32,157 bases of DNA from Cyclobacteriaceae bacterium (GTDB lineage: Bacteria > Bacteroidota > Bacteroidia > Cytophagales > Cyclobacteriaceae): contig JAEUUF010000028.1 in assembly GCA_016787645.1 (NCBI GenBank), positions 1-32,157 of the forward strand, read 5' to 3'. Under the pieces are notes generated by a model. The model was given only the letters and a program-made list of their open reading frames with translations. It had not been told where the DNA came from and searched no databases. This document shows, piece by piece, positions 1 to 7,658 of the stretch (within the stretch, counting starts at the first letter, position 1; every line of letters starts with the position of its first letter). A program made the translations under genes and the position numbers.

Positions 1-885
1 TCAGCCGGCATGTACCTCCTGAAGGAATCGACCGGTCAGCGAAGCAGTGAACTCGTTGAGTTTCTATTCCCTCCGGATGTGCGACCAAAGGGAACCCTTC
101 GTATTGAGGGAGTTGTCGCCGGACCTGCGGATCTGGCTTCACCCTATGTTACCGTATTTGACCTGAAGGACCAGCGTGCAGTGTCATCAACAAGGCCGAA
201 CAACGAAGGTGCCTTTGTAGTCTATATGAACTATGGAGGCTCCTACGAGCTTGCTGTTGAGCCGGCGGATGATCATTTCACGTTCTATTCGAAGTTGATT
301 GATCTGCAGGCAGAGAACAATCCCATGATTGAGCGTCTACAGGTAAATCTCGGGCCCGTCGGCACTGGCACCGAACTCCAACTCGATGGACTTCAGTTTG
401 AGCCTGCTTCTGCGATGCTGACGAAAGCTTCAACCCTGGAGTTAAGCCGGCTGACTCGCCTCATCCAAGGGAATCCGGGTAAATCATTTGGTATTGAGGT
501 AACCTTGTTCGGTTTTCAGCAAGACAGCCTGCGTTCGAGCGCTGAACTGACGGAGGTAGCTTATGATTCCAGTGTTGTCAAGGTGACGTATACCGTTTCC
601 ATTCCAAGGGCACGCCGGGATTCTGCAACTAACCCTTTGGATTCGATCCGTGCCCCCATGGATTCTGCCCTTTACCAGCCAGACTCTGTCATCACCAAAA
701 CGCGTGATTCCATTGTCGTTCGTAAGCGCTATCACAACGACCGGACACTTAAGCAAGCCAAGAGCATTGAGTCTGCTCTTATCCGGGCTGGCGTTGTACC
801 GGGAAAGCTAGCCAGTTCGGGCAAAGCGCTGGTGGAAGCGATTCCCGAACGCAGGAGAACTTTTGTGCAGGTTATTGTGCACTAG
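1..885 (+). CDS. OmpA-like envelope protein, C-terminal part (5' end outside window)
   Basis: The frame is open from the first base, so the true start lies left of the window; the first ATG seen (position 10) need not be the start. The last ~190 residues look like an OmpA C-terminal (peptidoglycan-binding type) domain. A beta-alpha opening (LDGLQFEPASAMLTKAS, then LSRLTRLIQGNPG) is followed by the closing helix and strand (HNDRTLKQAKSIESALIRAG, then ERRRTFVQVIVH). Between the halves sits an insert of about 75 residues rich in Asp, Ser and Arg, and the usual HTD motif after the second strand is missing. The part before it (VVAGPADLASPYVTVFDLKD, with NNEGAFVVY) resembles a carboxypeptidase-regulatory-like beta-sandwich. 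Such proteins sit in the periplasm or outer membrane. It overlaps the convergent DUF2911 gene by 14 bp. Family call fairly sure; peptidoglycan binding is inferred and may be lost. Confidence 0.75.
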   Translation, partial: SAGMYLLKESTGQRSSELVEFLFPPDVRPKGTLRIEGVVAGPADLASPYVTVFDLKDQRAVSSTRPNNEGAFVVYMNYGGSYELAVEPADDHFTFYSKLIDLQAENNPMIERLQVNLGPVGTGTELQLDGLQFEPASAMLTKASTLELSRLTRLIQGNPGKSFGIEVTLFGFQQDSLRSSAELTEVAYDSSVVKVTYTVSIPRARRDSATNPLDSIRAPMDSALYQPDSVITKTRDSIVVRKRYHNDRTLKQAKSIESALIRAGVVPGKLASSGKALVEAIPERRRTFVQVIVH

Positions 886-1429
886 TGGACAGCGGGACAG
901 CCACAAGGGTGCGGTCCCACATCAACACCAATTCCATTGTATCCGCTGCTTTTTCAATAGTGATGGTGAATTGCTCAATTTCTTTTGGGGAATTCATGAC
1001 GGGCACCTCGACAATAACCTCTTGCCCCTTTGGATCTCTTGCCGGCTGACCATTGTTCATCACATCGATGCCCCAGGGTGGAATCGTCGTATTGAAGACT
1101 ACTTGCCATTGTTGCTCGTTGGGCACAGTCCACAAAGAATACTTTCCTTTGGGCAACTTCTTGCCGTCCAGGAACAAGTCCTGGTTGGTCTCGAATATGG
1201 TGGCTTCGTTGGCACCGGTTCTCCATGTTTTGCCGTAGGGAACAAGTCCGCCAAATATCACGCGGCCTTTCTTGTAGGGACGATTGTATGAAATAGTAAT
1301 CCGAAGGTCCCCATCCTCAAACACAACATGATTCTCGGGGCTATAGGATTTTGTATTGAACCACCAGATAATTGCTCCGGTGAGGATGACGACGACCAGT
1401 AATCCTGCCAGGAGAAGTGCACGTTTCAT
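872..1429 (-). CDS. DUF2911 domain protein, membrane-anchored
   Basis: A 185-residue protein with an N-terminal hydrophobic segment (about residues 4-24, followed by WWFN) that acts as a signal peptide or membrane anchor. The body matches the DUF2911 family: a VPYGKTWRTGANEATIFET block near residues 63-81 and GKKLPKGKYSLWTVP near 89-103, both typical of this periplasmic family in Bacteroidota. The biochemical role of the family is not known. Start chosen at the ATG directly before the hydrophobic segment. It ends inside the last codons of the convergent OmpA-like gene, so no terminator separates them. Confidence 0.88.
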   Translation of the reverse strand: MKRALLLAGLLVVVILTGAIIWWFNTKSYSPENHVVFEDGDLRITISYNRPYKKGRVIFGGLVPYGKTWRTGANEATIFETNQDLFLDGKKLPKGKYSLWTVPNEQQWQVVFNTTIPPWGIDVMNNGQPARDPKGQEVIVEVPVMNSPKEIEQFTITIEKAADTMELVLMWDRTLVAVPLSTSAQ

Positions 1430-1535
1430 GGGTTTGGAAGAATTAAATCATTAAACGGTTTCGAGTGCGAAATGGCGGTGTTTGCACGAATTACGAAAAG
1501 AGCCGTTATTTGAAACAAATAATATCCCAATTAAT

Positions 1536-1643
1536 ATGGTAGTCTTCGCAGTCGTGTTGTGCCTTTTTGGCTTGGCCATCCTTTCGATCTGGATTTTTCC
1601 TAACAAGGCTGTCAGCAAGAATGAGCATGATATAAAGCACTGA
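1536..1643 (+). CDS. possible small single-span membrane protein (35 aa)
   Basis: A short frame in the 228-bp gap between the DUF2911 gene and the LOG gene encodes about 16 hydrophobic residues (VVFAVVLCLFGLAILSIW) followed by a charged tail ending KNEHDIKH. This is the pattern of a single-pass small membrane protein. It ends 14 bp before the LOG gene on the same strand, so the two could be co-transcribed. A TTTG at 1481-1484 and another at 1509-1512 are spaced like the two Bacteroidota promoter elements, but the second matches TAnnTTTG at only six of eight positions. No homologue recognised. A chance frame remains possible. The opposite-strand frame here looks less protein-like. Confidence 0.35.
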   Translation: MVVFAVVLCLFGLAILSIWIFPNKAVSKNEHDIKH

Positions 1644-1657
1644 CCCGTCATCAGGTC

Positions 1658-2200
1658 ATGAATGTATGCGTTTTTTGCGGTTCTAGCACCGGGCTAGATC
1701 CTGCATACGCAAATGCCGCCCGTGAAACCGGGAGGCTCCTGGCGACCGGAAATCACACCCTGGTATATGGAGGTGGCAACATAGGCCTGATGGGTATCCT
1801 GGCAGACCAGGTTCTTGAAGGGGGTGGAAAAGTGATCGGCGTTATCCCTGATTTTCTGATGAGCCGGGAAGTAGGGCACAGCGGACTTTCCGAACTTATT
1901 GTAGTACAATCCATGCATGAGCGGAAGAAGCGCATGGCCGACCTGGCTGACGTTTTCCTTGCCCTGCCCGGGGGATGGGGCACTCTCGACGAGTTGGCTG
2001 AAATTCTCACCTGGCGACAACTGGGATTGATCCATCAGCCTGTCGGCCTGTTGAATGTGGATATGTTCTTCACGCCATTGATTGAACAAATGCGGGCGAT
2101 GTCGGCAAAGGGTTTCTTGCATCCGTCCAACTTGGGGTACCTGGCCATCGAAGATTCTCCTTCAAAATTGCTCACCACGCTGGGGGTAGTTCCCGTTTAA
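1658..2200 (+). CDS. LOG family protein (TIGR00730), nucleoside-monophosphate phosphoribohydrolase type
   Basis: A 180-residue cytosolic Rossmann-fold protein of the LOG/lysine-decarboxylase-like family. It opens with VCVFCGSS, has a glycine-rich loop (VYGGGNIGLMG near residues 37-47), the basic SMHERKKRMADLAD helix and the signature PGGWGTLDE at about residues 104-112. Family members cleave the N-glycosidic bond of purine nucleoside 5'-monophosphates, including cytokinin ribotides (AMP or iPMP to base plus ribose 5-phosphate). The older name lysine decarboxylase is wrong for this family. Length is normal. A single-copy housekeeping gene of this type is common in Bacteroidota. Exact substrate not determinable. 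Confidence 0.93.
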   Translation: MNVCVFCGSSTGLDPAYANAARETGRLLATGNHTLVYGGGNIGLMGILADQVLEGGGKVIGVIPDFLMSREVGHSGLSELIVVQSMHERKKRMADLADVFLALPGGWGTLDELAEILTWRQLGLIHQPVGLLNVDMFFTPLIEQMRAMSAKGFLHPSNLGYLAIEDSPSKLLTTLGVVPV

Positions 2201-2253
2201 GTATTTACCAGTACTGATTTTTTTCAATAGTTTTATCAGTGCCAGCGTGGCGT

Positions 2254-3489
2254 ATGCACACCCGAAGGTTACTTCTTATTGCTTTTCTCTGCCTCCCGAC
2301 GCTCAGTCTGGCTCAACTTGGGTTTCATCTCAAACCCGGCCAGCGTCGTGTGCAGTTTCCTATTGAAATTGTCAACAACCTGATTATTGTGCCCGTGGTC
2401 ATTAATGGCCAGCTGCCACTGAAGTTTATCCTGGACACCGGCGTTCGTACCACGATCCTTACCGAAAAAGCTTTCAGTGACATCCTCAACCTCACCTACA
2501 GCCGGCATTTCCAGGTGGCGGGACCCGGCGGTGAAAAGCTCGTTGAAGCTTACATCACCAACGATGTCACACTCGATATGCCCGGCATTCACGGTCAAGG
2601 GCACGCGATGCTGGTGCTGGAAGAAGACTACCTGGAACTTCGGAATTACCTGGGCACCGATGTACAGGGAATTCTTGGCTACGAAGTCTTCAGTCGCTTT
2701 GTGGTGGTGATTGATTATGAAAATCGTCAATTGACCATCGCGGCGCCCGATTACTACAAGCCGAAAAAGAAGTTCCAGGAATTGGGAATTCAGGTGGAAG
2801 ACACAAAACCGTATATCCATGTTCCAATCACGCTTCAATCGGGAACTACGCTTACAGCCAAACTTCTGGTGGATACCGGCGCCAGTCACGGACTCGTTTT
2901 GGATCCCTTTTCTGATAATCGAATTACCATCCCTGAAAAGCACGTAAACAGTCTTATCGGCCGCGGGTTGGCCGGAGAGATAAACGGAAAAATCGGGAGA
3001 ATCCAGTCGATTGAACTTGGCAAATACAAACTGGAAGAAGTGGTCACTAATTTTCCTAACCCGGAAGATTATAGCATGACTGATTCCCTCCTTACCGGGG
3101 ATGTGTTTCGCAATGGGGCCGTGGGCGGCGAGTTACTGCGTCGATTTACCGTCGTTTTCAATTTTCCCATGGGGAAGATGTATATCAAGAAGAACCAGCT
3201 ATTCTCCAAAAAATTCAATTACAACCTGAGCGGACTCACCTTCAGAGCCAAGGGCGTACGGCTGCGCCGGTTTGAGATTGTCGATGTCCGGAAAGGTTCC
3301 AGCGGGGACCTTGCGGGCATTGAAGCCGGTGATGAATTGTTGTCCATTAATGGTTTACCCGCCTCGGAATACAATCTCAATACACTCAATACGGCGTTCG
3401 ACCTTAATCCAGGCAAGAAGCTAAACCTTGAACTGATGCGGGGCGGGAAAGTGATCAAGAAAAAGCTGGTCCTGATCAGTCAAATCTGA
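2254..3489 (+). CDS. exported retropepsin-like aspartyl protease with C-terminal PDZ domain
   Basis: The ATG at 2254 gives a clean signal peptide (MHTRRLLLIAFLCLPTLSLA, then Q); a GTG 15 bp upstream is less likely. The mature protein has two pepsin-type repeats, each with a DTG catalytic triad: Asp61 in FILDTGVRTT and Asp207 in LLVDTGASHG. A PDZ domain covers about residues 335-411 (RKGSSGDLAGIEAGDELLSING). This double aspartyl-protease plus PDZ layout is common in Bacteroidota and predicts a periplasmic or surface endopeptidase. Substrate unknown. Downstream FAD gene starts 32 bp later on the same strand, so an operon is possible without evident functional link. Confidence 0.9.
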   Translation: MHTRRLLLIAFLCLPTLSLAQLGFHLKPGQRRVQFPIEIVNNLIIVPVVINGQLPLKFILDTGVRTTILTEKAFSDILNLTYSRHFQVAGPGGEKLVEAYITNDVTLDMPGIHGQGHAMLVLEEDYLELRNYLGTDVQGILGYEVFSRFVVVIDYENRQLTIAAPDYYKPKKKFQELGIQVEDTKPYIHVPITLQSGTTLTAKLLVDTGASHGLVLDPFSDNRITIPEKHVNSLIGRGLAGEINGKIGRIQSIELGKYKLEEVVTNFPNPEDYSMTDSLLTGDVFRNGAVGGELLRRFTVVFNFPMGKMYIKKNQLFSKKFNYNLSGLTFRAKGVRLRRFEIVDVRKGSSGDLAGIEAGDELLSINGLPASEYNLNTLNTAFDLNPGKKLNLELMRGGKVIKKKLVLISQI

Positions 3490-3521
3490 TCGAGGGCTCG
3501 CCATTTCATTACCTTGCTCTC

Positions 3522-4643
3522 ATGTCGCAGAAGCGAATCTTGATCGTAGGGGGTGGATTAGCAGGACTAATCACTTCCCTTCATCTTCAACGCGCGGGCC
3601 TCTCATGTACGGTGGTTGAAAAAAGATCGTACCCCTTCCACAGGGTCTGCGGTGAATACATATCGAATGAAGTATTGCCTTACCTGGATTGGCTGAACGC
3701 CTTCCCGTCAGCACTGGAACCTTCATCGATCCGGAGATTCCAACTTACCTCCACCAATGGCGCTTCAGCCGAACTGCCTCTTGACCTTGGCGGATTCGGC
3801 GTAAGTCGATTCGCTCTCGACCATTTCTTGTACCGACTGGCCCAGCAACGCGGTGTACGATTTATGCTGGAGAAGGAAGTCACCGAACTTCGTTTCAGTC
3901 AAGACCAGTTCATCGCTGAAATATCGGGTGATGCCTTTGTGGCGGATGTTGTCGTTGGCGCGTTCGGGAAGCGATCCCGTCTTGATAAAACGCTTAACCG
4001 CGATTTTATACACCGGCATTCCCCCTATGTGGGCGTAAAATATCACCTCCGGCTTCCTGGATTTCCGCAAGACCTGATCTCTCTGCATAATTTCAGGAAT
4101 GGGTATTGCGGCACGAGCCATGTAGAGGGCGGCGTTGTCAATCTCTGCTATCTCACTCACCGCGACAACGTACGTTCCTACGGGAGCCTCCGGGCGATGG
4201 AAGAAGCTGTCCTTTTCAGGAATCCATTTCTTCGTGATGCTTTCAACCGCGGAACGTTTTTGTTTGAAAAACCAGAAACCATTAATGAGATCTCCTTTGA
4301 GACCAAAGCTCCGGTTGAAAACCATGTGTTAATGTGCGGCGATGCCGCCGGCATGATCACCCCCCTGTGTGGCAACGGTATGGCCATAGCCATGCATTCG
4401 GCCAAGCTAATCAGCGATCATGTCATCCGGTTTTGCGAATCTCCATCGTACACCCGCAAGCAACTGGAAAGCGACTATGCGGCAGCCTGGAAGGGACAGT
4501 TCGCCACGCGACTCTGGGCAGGCAGAACTATTCAGCGGCTGTTTGGTGGCGACCTGGCCTCCAATCTGGCCGTCACCCTGGCACGCCACTTGAAACCAGT
4601 GGCCAACCGGTTAATGAAAATGACTCACGGAATACCCTTCTGA
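3522..4643 (+). CDS. FAD-dependent oxidoreductase, geranylgeranyl reductase/UbiH-like
   Basis: A 373-residue flavoprotein. It starts with the dinucleotide-binding loop (ILIVGGGLAGLITSLHL, residues 6-22) and the VVEKR strand end, then HRVCGEYIS as in the geranylgeranyl-reductase group. The second FAD motif is GDAAGMITPLCGNGMAIAM with Asp274. Enzymes of this group either hydroxylate aromatic rings or reduce isoprenoid double bonds. In Streptomyces srsABC a flavoprotein hydroxylase accompanies a type III polyketide synthase and a methyltransferase and converts resorcinol lipids to quinols. The synthase and methyltransferase genes 2-4 kb downstream suggest the same sort of tailoring here, by analogy only. 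The sugar-isomerase-like gene follows after 32 bp. Confidence 0.88.
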   Translation: MSQKRILIVGGGLAGLITSLHLQRAGLSCTVVEKRSYPFHRVCGEYISNEVLPYLDWLNAFPSALEPSSIRRFQLTSTNGASAELPLDLGGFGVSRFALDHFLYRLAQQRGVRFMLEKEVTELRFSQDQFIAEISGDAFVADVVVGAFGKRSRLDKTLNRDFIHRHSPYVGVKYHLRLPGFPQDLISLHNFRNGYCGTSHVEGGVVNLCYLTHRDNVRSYGSLRAMEEAVLFRNPFLRDAFNRGTFLFEKPETINEISFETKAPVENHVLMCGDAAGMITPLCGNGMAIAMHSAKLISDHVIRFCESPSYTRKQLESDYAAAWKGQFATRLWAGRTIQRLFGGDLASNLAVTLARHLKPVANRLMKMTHGIPF

Positions 4644-4675
4644 TCCCTACTTTTGAGAACCAAGTATATTTCTGC

Positions 4676-5602
4676 ATGAATGATTTCACTTCTCTCCCAA
4701 TGAACCGACGGAAATTTTTCGGGCAACTAAGTCTTCTCTCAACGGCCGGCCTTATCGGCATTCCAAACGACGCCGAAGCCAGCAAGAAGCTATTCTTCAA
4801 AATTTCACTGGCACAATGGTCATTTGAGAAGTCGCTGAAATCCGGCAAACTCAACGCCCTTGAGTTTCCCGTAAAGGCACGAAAAGAATTTGGTATTGAT
4901 GCGGTGGAGTATGTCAATCAGTTTTTCAAGGATAAAGCAAAAGACCTGTCCTTCCTGAAGGAACTTAAAGGCCGCTGCAATGACAATGGTGTGAAAAGCT
5001 TACTGATCATGATTGATGGAGAGGGGCACCTCGGTGACACCGATGCTTCAGGGCGTACCAAGGCCATTGAGAATCACTATCGCTGGGTTGACGCTGCCCA
5101 ATATCTGGGTTGTCATTCCATTCGGGTGAACTGTGCCGGTACCGGTACACCGGATGAGGTCGCTGCGGCCGGCAAAGATGGATTAGGCCGGTTGAGTGAG
5201 TATGGAAAGAAAGCCGGCATCAATGTAATCGTAGAGAATCACGGTGGGTATTCTTCCAATGGCAAGTGGTTGACCAACGTTATCAAATCAGTGGGCATGT
5301 CCAATTGCGGAACGTTGCCTGATTTTGGGAATTTCGACCTGGGGAACAACACCTGGTACGACCGATACCAGGGCGTGGAAGAAATGATGCCCTTCGCAAA
5401 GGCAGTAAGTGCCAAGTCATACGAATTCGATAGCCAGGGAAATTGCACCACCATTGACTATGCCAGGATGCTCCAGATTGTAAAAGCAGCCGGTTACCGG
5501 GGCTACATCGGCATCGAATATGAGGGTACCGTTCTGTCGGAAGAGGATGGCGTTCGCGCCACACAGCGACTCCTTGAACGGGAAGGCGCTAAACTGAGCT
5601 GA
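4676..5602 (+). CDS. sugar phosphate isomerase/epimerase family protein (TIM barrel), Tat-exported
   Basis: A 308-residue protein with a twin-arginine signal (MNRRKFFGQLSLLSTAGLIGIP) pointing to folded export to the periplasm. The body is an AP-endonuclease-2-type TIM barrel: SLAQWSFEKSL at the first strand, YLGCHSIRVNCAG in the middle, NVIVENHGG with the metal-binding Glu/His, then YIGIEYEG near the end. Family members isomerise or epimerise sugars with a divalent metal. Start uncertain: ATG 4676 leaves an 8-residue leader before the twin arginine, while ATG 4700 starts directly at MNRRKFF. The frame stays open further upstream over the FAD gene, but that part is not protein-like. It ends 2 bp from the convergent prenyltransferase gene. 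Substrate unknown. Confidence 0.88.
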   Translation: MNDFTSLPMNRRKFFGQLSLLSTAGLIGIPNDAEASKKLFFKISLAQWSFEKSLKSGKLNALEFPVKARKEFGIDAVEYVNQFFKDKAKDLSFLKELKGRCNDNGVKSLLIMIDGEGHLGDTDASGRTKAIENHYRWVDAAQYLGCHSIRVNCAGTGTPDEVAAAGKDGLGRLSEYGKKAGINVIVENHGGYSSNGKWLTNVIKSVGMSNCGTLPDFGNFDLGNNTWYDRYQGVEEMMPFAKAVSAKSYEFDSQGNCTTIDYARMLQIVKAAGYRGYIGIEYEGTVLSEEDGVRATQRLLEREGAKLS

Positions 5603-5604
5603 CG

Positions 5605-6501
5605 CTAGTCAAACAAGTAACGTCCTACATTCCGGGTATCGACCAGCAACCACACAAAAAATATCACGAGGCAAGTGGCGGAGAGAAAATTCAGGCGCAT
5701 GGTGTGTGAATAATCCGCTTTGGCCGTGTCCCTCCACACTTTGGTGAACCAGTAACCGAAGTATATCACCACAGGTGCCATGGCGAGGACAAATGCAATC
5801 GCCTGCCGAGTGTCGTAATAGCGCTCAAAATAATAAATGAATCCCCCGGTGGTAATCGTGAAGAATAAGGCAGCAAAGTAAAACGTGCCGCGGATACCGA
5901 GCATCCGGCTGAGGGTCAGGTCGCCATGCAGCGCATCTTCCTCGTGCTGATATACCTGGGTCATCGGGTAGTTTGCCCACAACATCACGCTAGTGAGCAC
6001 AGCGGGGATCAATACATGTGGTTGCCAGGCGCTTACAAGGTCGAAATTATTCAGTCCCATGTAGCACATAAGGTAGGTGAAGAATCCCTGGAAGAACCCC
6101 GTGACCAGCCACCCGATCACTGGAAGCTTCTTAAGACGAACAGATGGGTGGCTATATGCTTTGGATACCATTCCATAAACAAAAACCATCACCGCGAATC
6201 CCATAGCGATCTTCACCGCCGCCAGTATCACAGCGACCAAATCAAACAGGAGTGAAACCCAATACAGTTCAGTGGAGACGGGAGGAGGATATTTGAGCCC
6301 CCCAATGCTCCCCTCATCCTTGTCAAAATAGCTGTTGAAGCCATTGCTGGCCGGATAAAGGAACAAATGGAGAATGACAAATATCCAGGTCAGCCGGTGA
6401 AGAATCAGGTTTGGAGAAACGGCAACCGCAAACAAAAAGATGGGCAACAGGAAATACGAGAACGGGAATCTCAGGTGAAGCAGCGTAGATTTAGAAAACA
6501 T
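5605..6501 (-). CDS. UbiA-type prenyltransferase family membrane protein
   Basis: A 298-residue polytopic protein with about eight or nine hydrophobic helices. The first cytosolic loop carries an altered aspartate motif (NSYFDKDEGSIGG, where UbiA has NDxxDxxxD). The later loop has YQHEEDALHGDLTLSRMLG, matching the second Asp motif. A YSHPSVRLKKLP stretch resembles the YS-PP-RLK segment of UbiA and chlorophyll synthase. Such enzymes transfer an isoprenoid chain from a diphosphate to an aromatic or lipid acceptor. The gene starts 50 bp from the divergent polyketide synthase, so its acceptor may be that enzyme's product (inference). The changed first motif leaves activity open. The best alternative is a menaquinone- or haem-type prenyltransferase paralogue. 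Confidence 0.82.
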   Translation of the reverse strand: MFSKSTLLHLRFPFSYFLLPIFLFAVAVSPNLILHRLTWIFVILHLFLYPASNGFNSYFDKDEGSIGGLKYPPPVSTELYWVSLLFDLVAVILAAVKIAMGFAVMVFVYGMVSKAYSHPSVRLKKLPVIGWLVTGFFQGFFTYLMCYMGLNNFDLVSAWQPHVLIPAVLTSVMLWANYPMTQVYQHEEDALHGDLTLSRMLGIRGTFYFAALFFTITTGGFIYYFERYYDTRQAIAFVLAMAPVVIYFGYWFTKVWRDTAKADYSHTMRLNFLSATCLVIFFVWLLVDTRNVGRYLFD

Positions 6502-6551
6502 AGCAGGAGACGCAAATCAAGATAGGCCTTTTTCATCTATTATTGACCAGA

Positions 6552-7658
6552 ATGAGCTTCATCACTTCCCTGGGAACCGCCAATCCACCCTACGCATTGC
6601 CACAATCCGCCATTGCCGATTTTATGGTTCAAACAATGCGGCTGGAGCCTGATGATGCGCGTAAACTTCGCGTCCTATTCAGGGCGAGCGGCATTGAGAC
6701 CCGGTACTCCGTAATCGATGACTACGGGCGAATGAGTGATTTTCACTTCTTCGAAAACACCCCGGGGCTTGAGCCATTCCCAAGCACCCGGCGGCGCCTG
6801 GAGTTATACCGGAGGCATGCACTCTCCCTGAGTCTGGAGGCCATACACCAGTGCCTGAACGCCGTGCCTGGTCTTCGGAAGGATGCCATCACCCATCTTG
6901 TCGTTGTGAGTTGCACAGGCATGTATGCGCCAGGGCTTGACATTGACCTGGTGAAAGCACTGGGCTTGAATTCTTCAGTAGAACGAACTTGTATCAACTT
7001 TATGGGCTGCTATGCTTCATTCAATGCATTGAAGTTGGCGGCAGCCGCTTGCTTGAGTCCAAAAGCAACCAAAGTACTGATCGTCTGCACTGAACTCTGC
7101 AGTATCCACTTCCAGCGAGAGAACTCAGACGATAATATGCTGGCCAATGGGCTGTTTGGCGATGGATCTGCTGCGGTACTTGTTGAGCAAGAGCCTCGTC
7201 CGGGAATCAATCTCCAATTGGCCGAATTTCATTGTGAGCTGGCTACAGAAGGCGAACATGATATGACCTGGTCGGTCGGCGATCTTGGGTTTGAAATGCG
7301 TCTCTCCTCGTATGTTCCGGAGATCATCCGCAGTGGCATCAGAAACCTCATGCGTTCGTTGCTGGCCAAGCTCAACTTGAAACCGCAACAAGTGTCCTTT
7401 TATGCCATCCATCCCGGCGGAAAGAAAATATTGGAGACTATTGAGCGCGAAATAGGTCTCACAAAGGACCAAAATCAAGTGGCCTATGAGGTGCTTCGTA
7501 ACTTCGGAAACATGTCTTCACCCACGGTACTCTTCGTGCTGCATGAACTCACGCGGAGGTTTCGAACCCAAGATCATGGCAAACGGATTCTGAGTTTTGC
7601 CTTTGGGCCTGGCCTCACTCTTGAGAGCGCTTTGTTCACCATCCATTTCGCCCCATGA
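6552..7658 (+). CDS. type III polyketide synthase (chalcone synthase-like)
   Basis: A 368-residue thiolase-fold enzyme with the full catalytic triad of type III synthases: Cys153 in FMGCYASFNAL, His287 in AIHPGGKK and Asn320 in NFGNMSSPTVLF. The closing signature FGPGLTLESAL is intact. It would condense an acyl-CoA starter with malonyl-CoA in the cytosol to give a pyrone, resorcinol or resorcylic acid. ATG 6552 (MSFITSLGTANPP) is chosen over TTG 6543. The methyltransferase gene overlaps the stop by 4 bp (ATGA), which suggests translational coupling. Divergent to the prenyltransferase. A long-chain alkylpyrone or alkylresorcinol product is likely from the bacterial family, but the starter cannot be read from the sequence. 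Confidence 0.95.
   Translation: MSFITSLGTANPPYALPQSAIADFMVQTMRLEPDDARKLRVLFRASGIETRYSVIDDYGRMSDFHFFENTPGLEPFPSTRRRLELYRRHALSLSLEAIHQCLNAVPGLRKDAITHLVVVSCTGMYAPGLDIDLVKALGLNSSVERTCINFMGCYASFNALKLAAAACLSPKATKVLIVCTELCSIHFQRENSDDNMLANGLFGDGSAAVLVEQEPRPGINLQLAEFHCELATEGEHDMTWSVGDLGFEMRLSSYVPEIIRSGIRNLMRSLLAKLNLKPQQVSFYAIHPGGKKILETIEREIGLTKDQNQVAYEVLRNFGNMSSPTVLFVLHELTRRFRTQDHGKRILSFAFGPGLTLESALFTIHFAP

Noticed and set aside
1451-1651. A 66-codon minus-strand frame in the gap before the LOG gene
   Set aside because: No promoter-like element or domain; the plus-strand 35-codon frame in the same place is more protein-like.
4334-4675. In-frame extension upstream of the sugar-isomerase-like gene
   Set aside because: It overlaps the conserved FAD-binding C-terminal half of the flavoprotein in another frame and reads as non-protein sequence; the Tat signal marks the real start.
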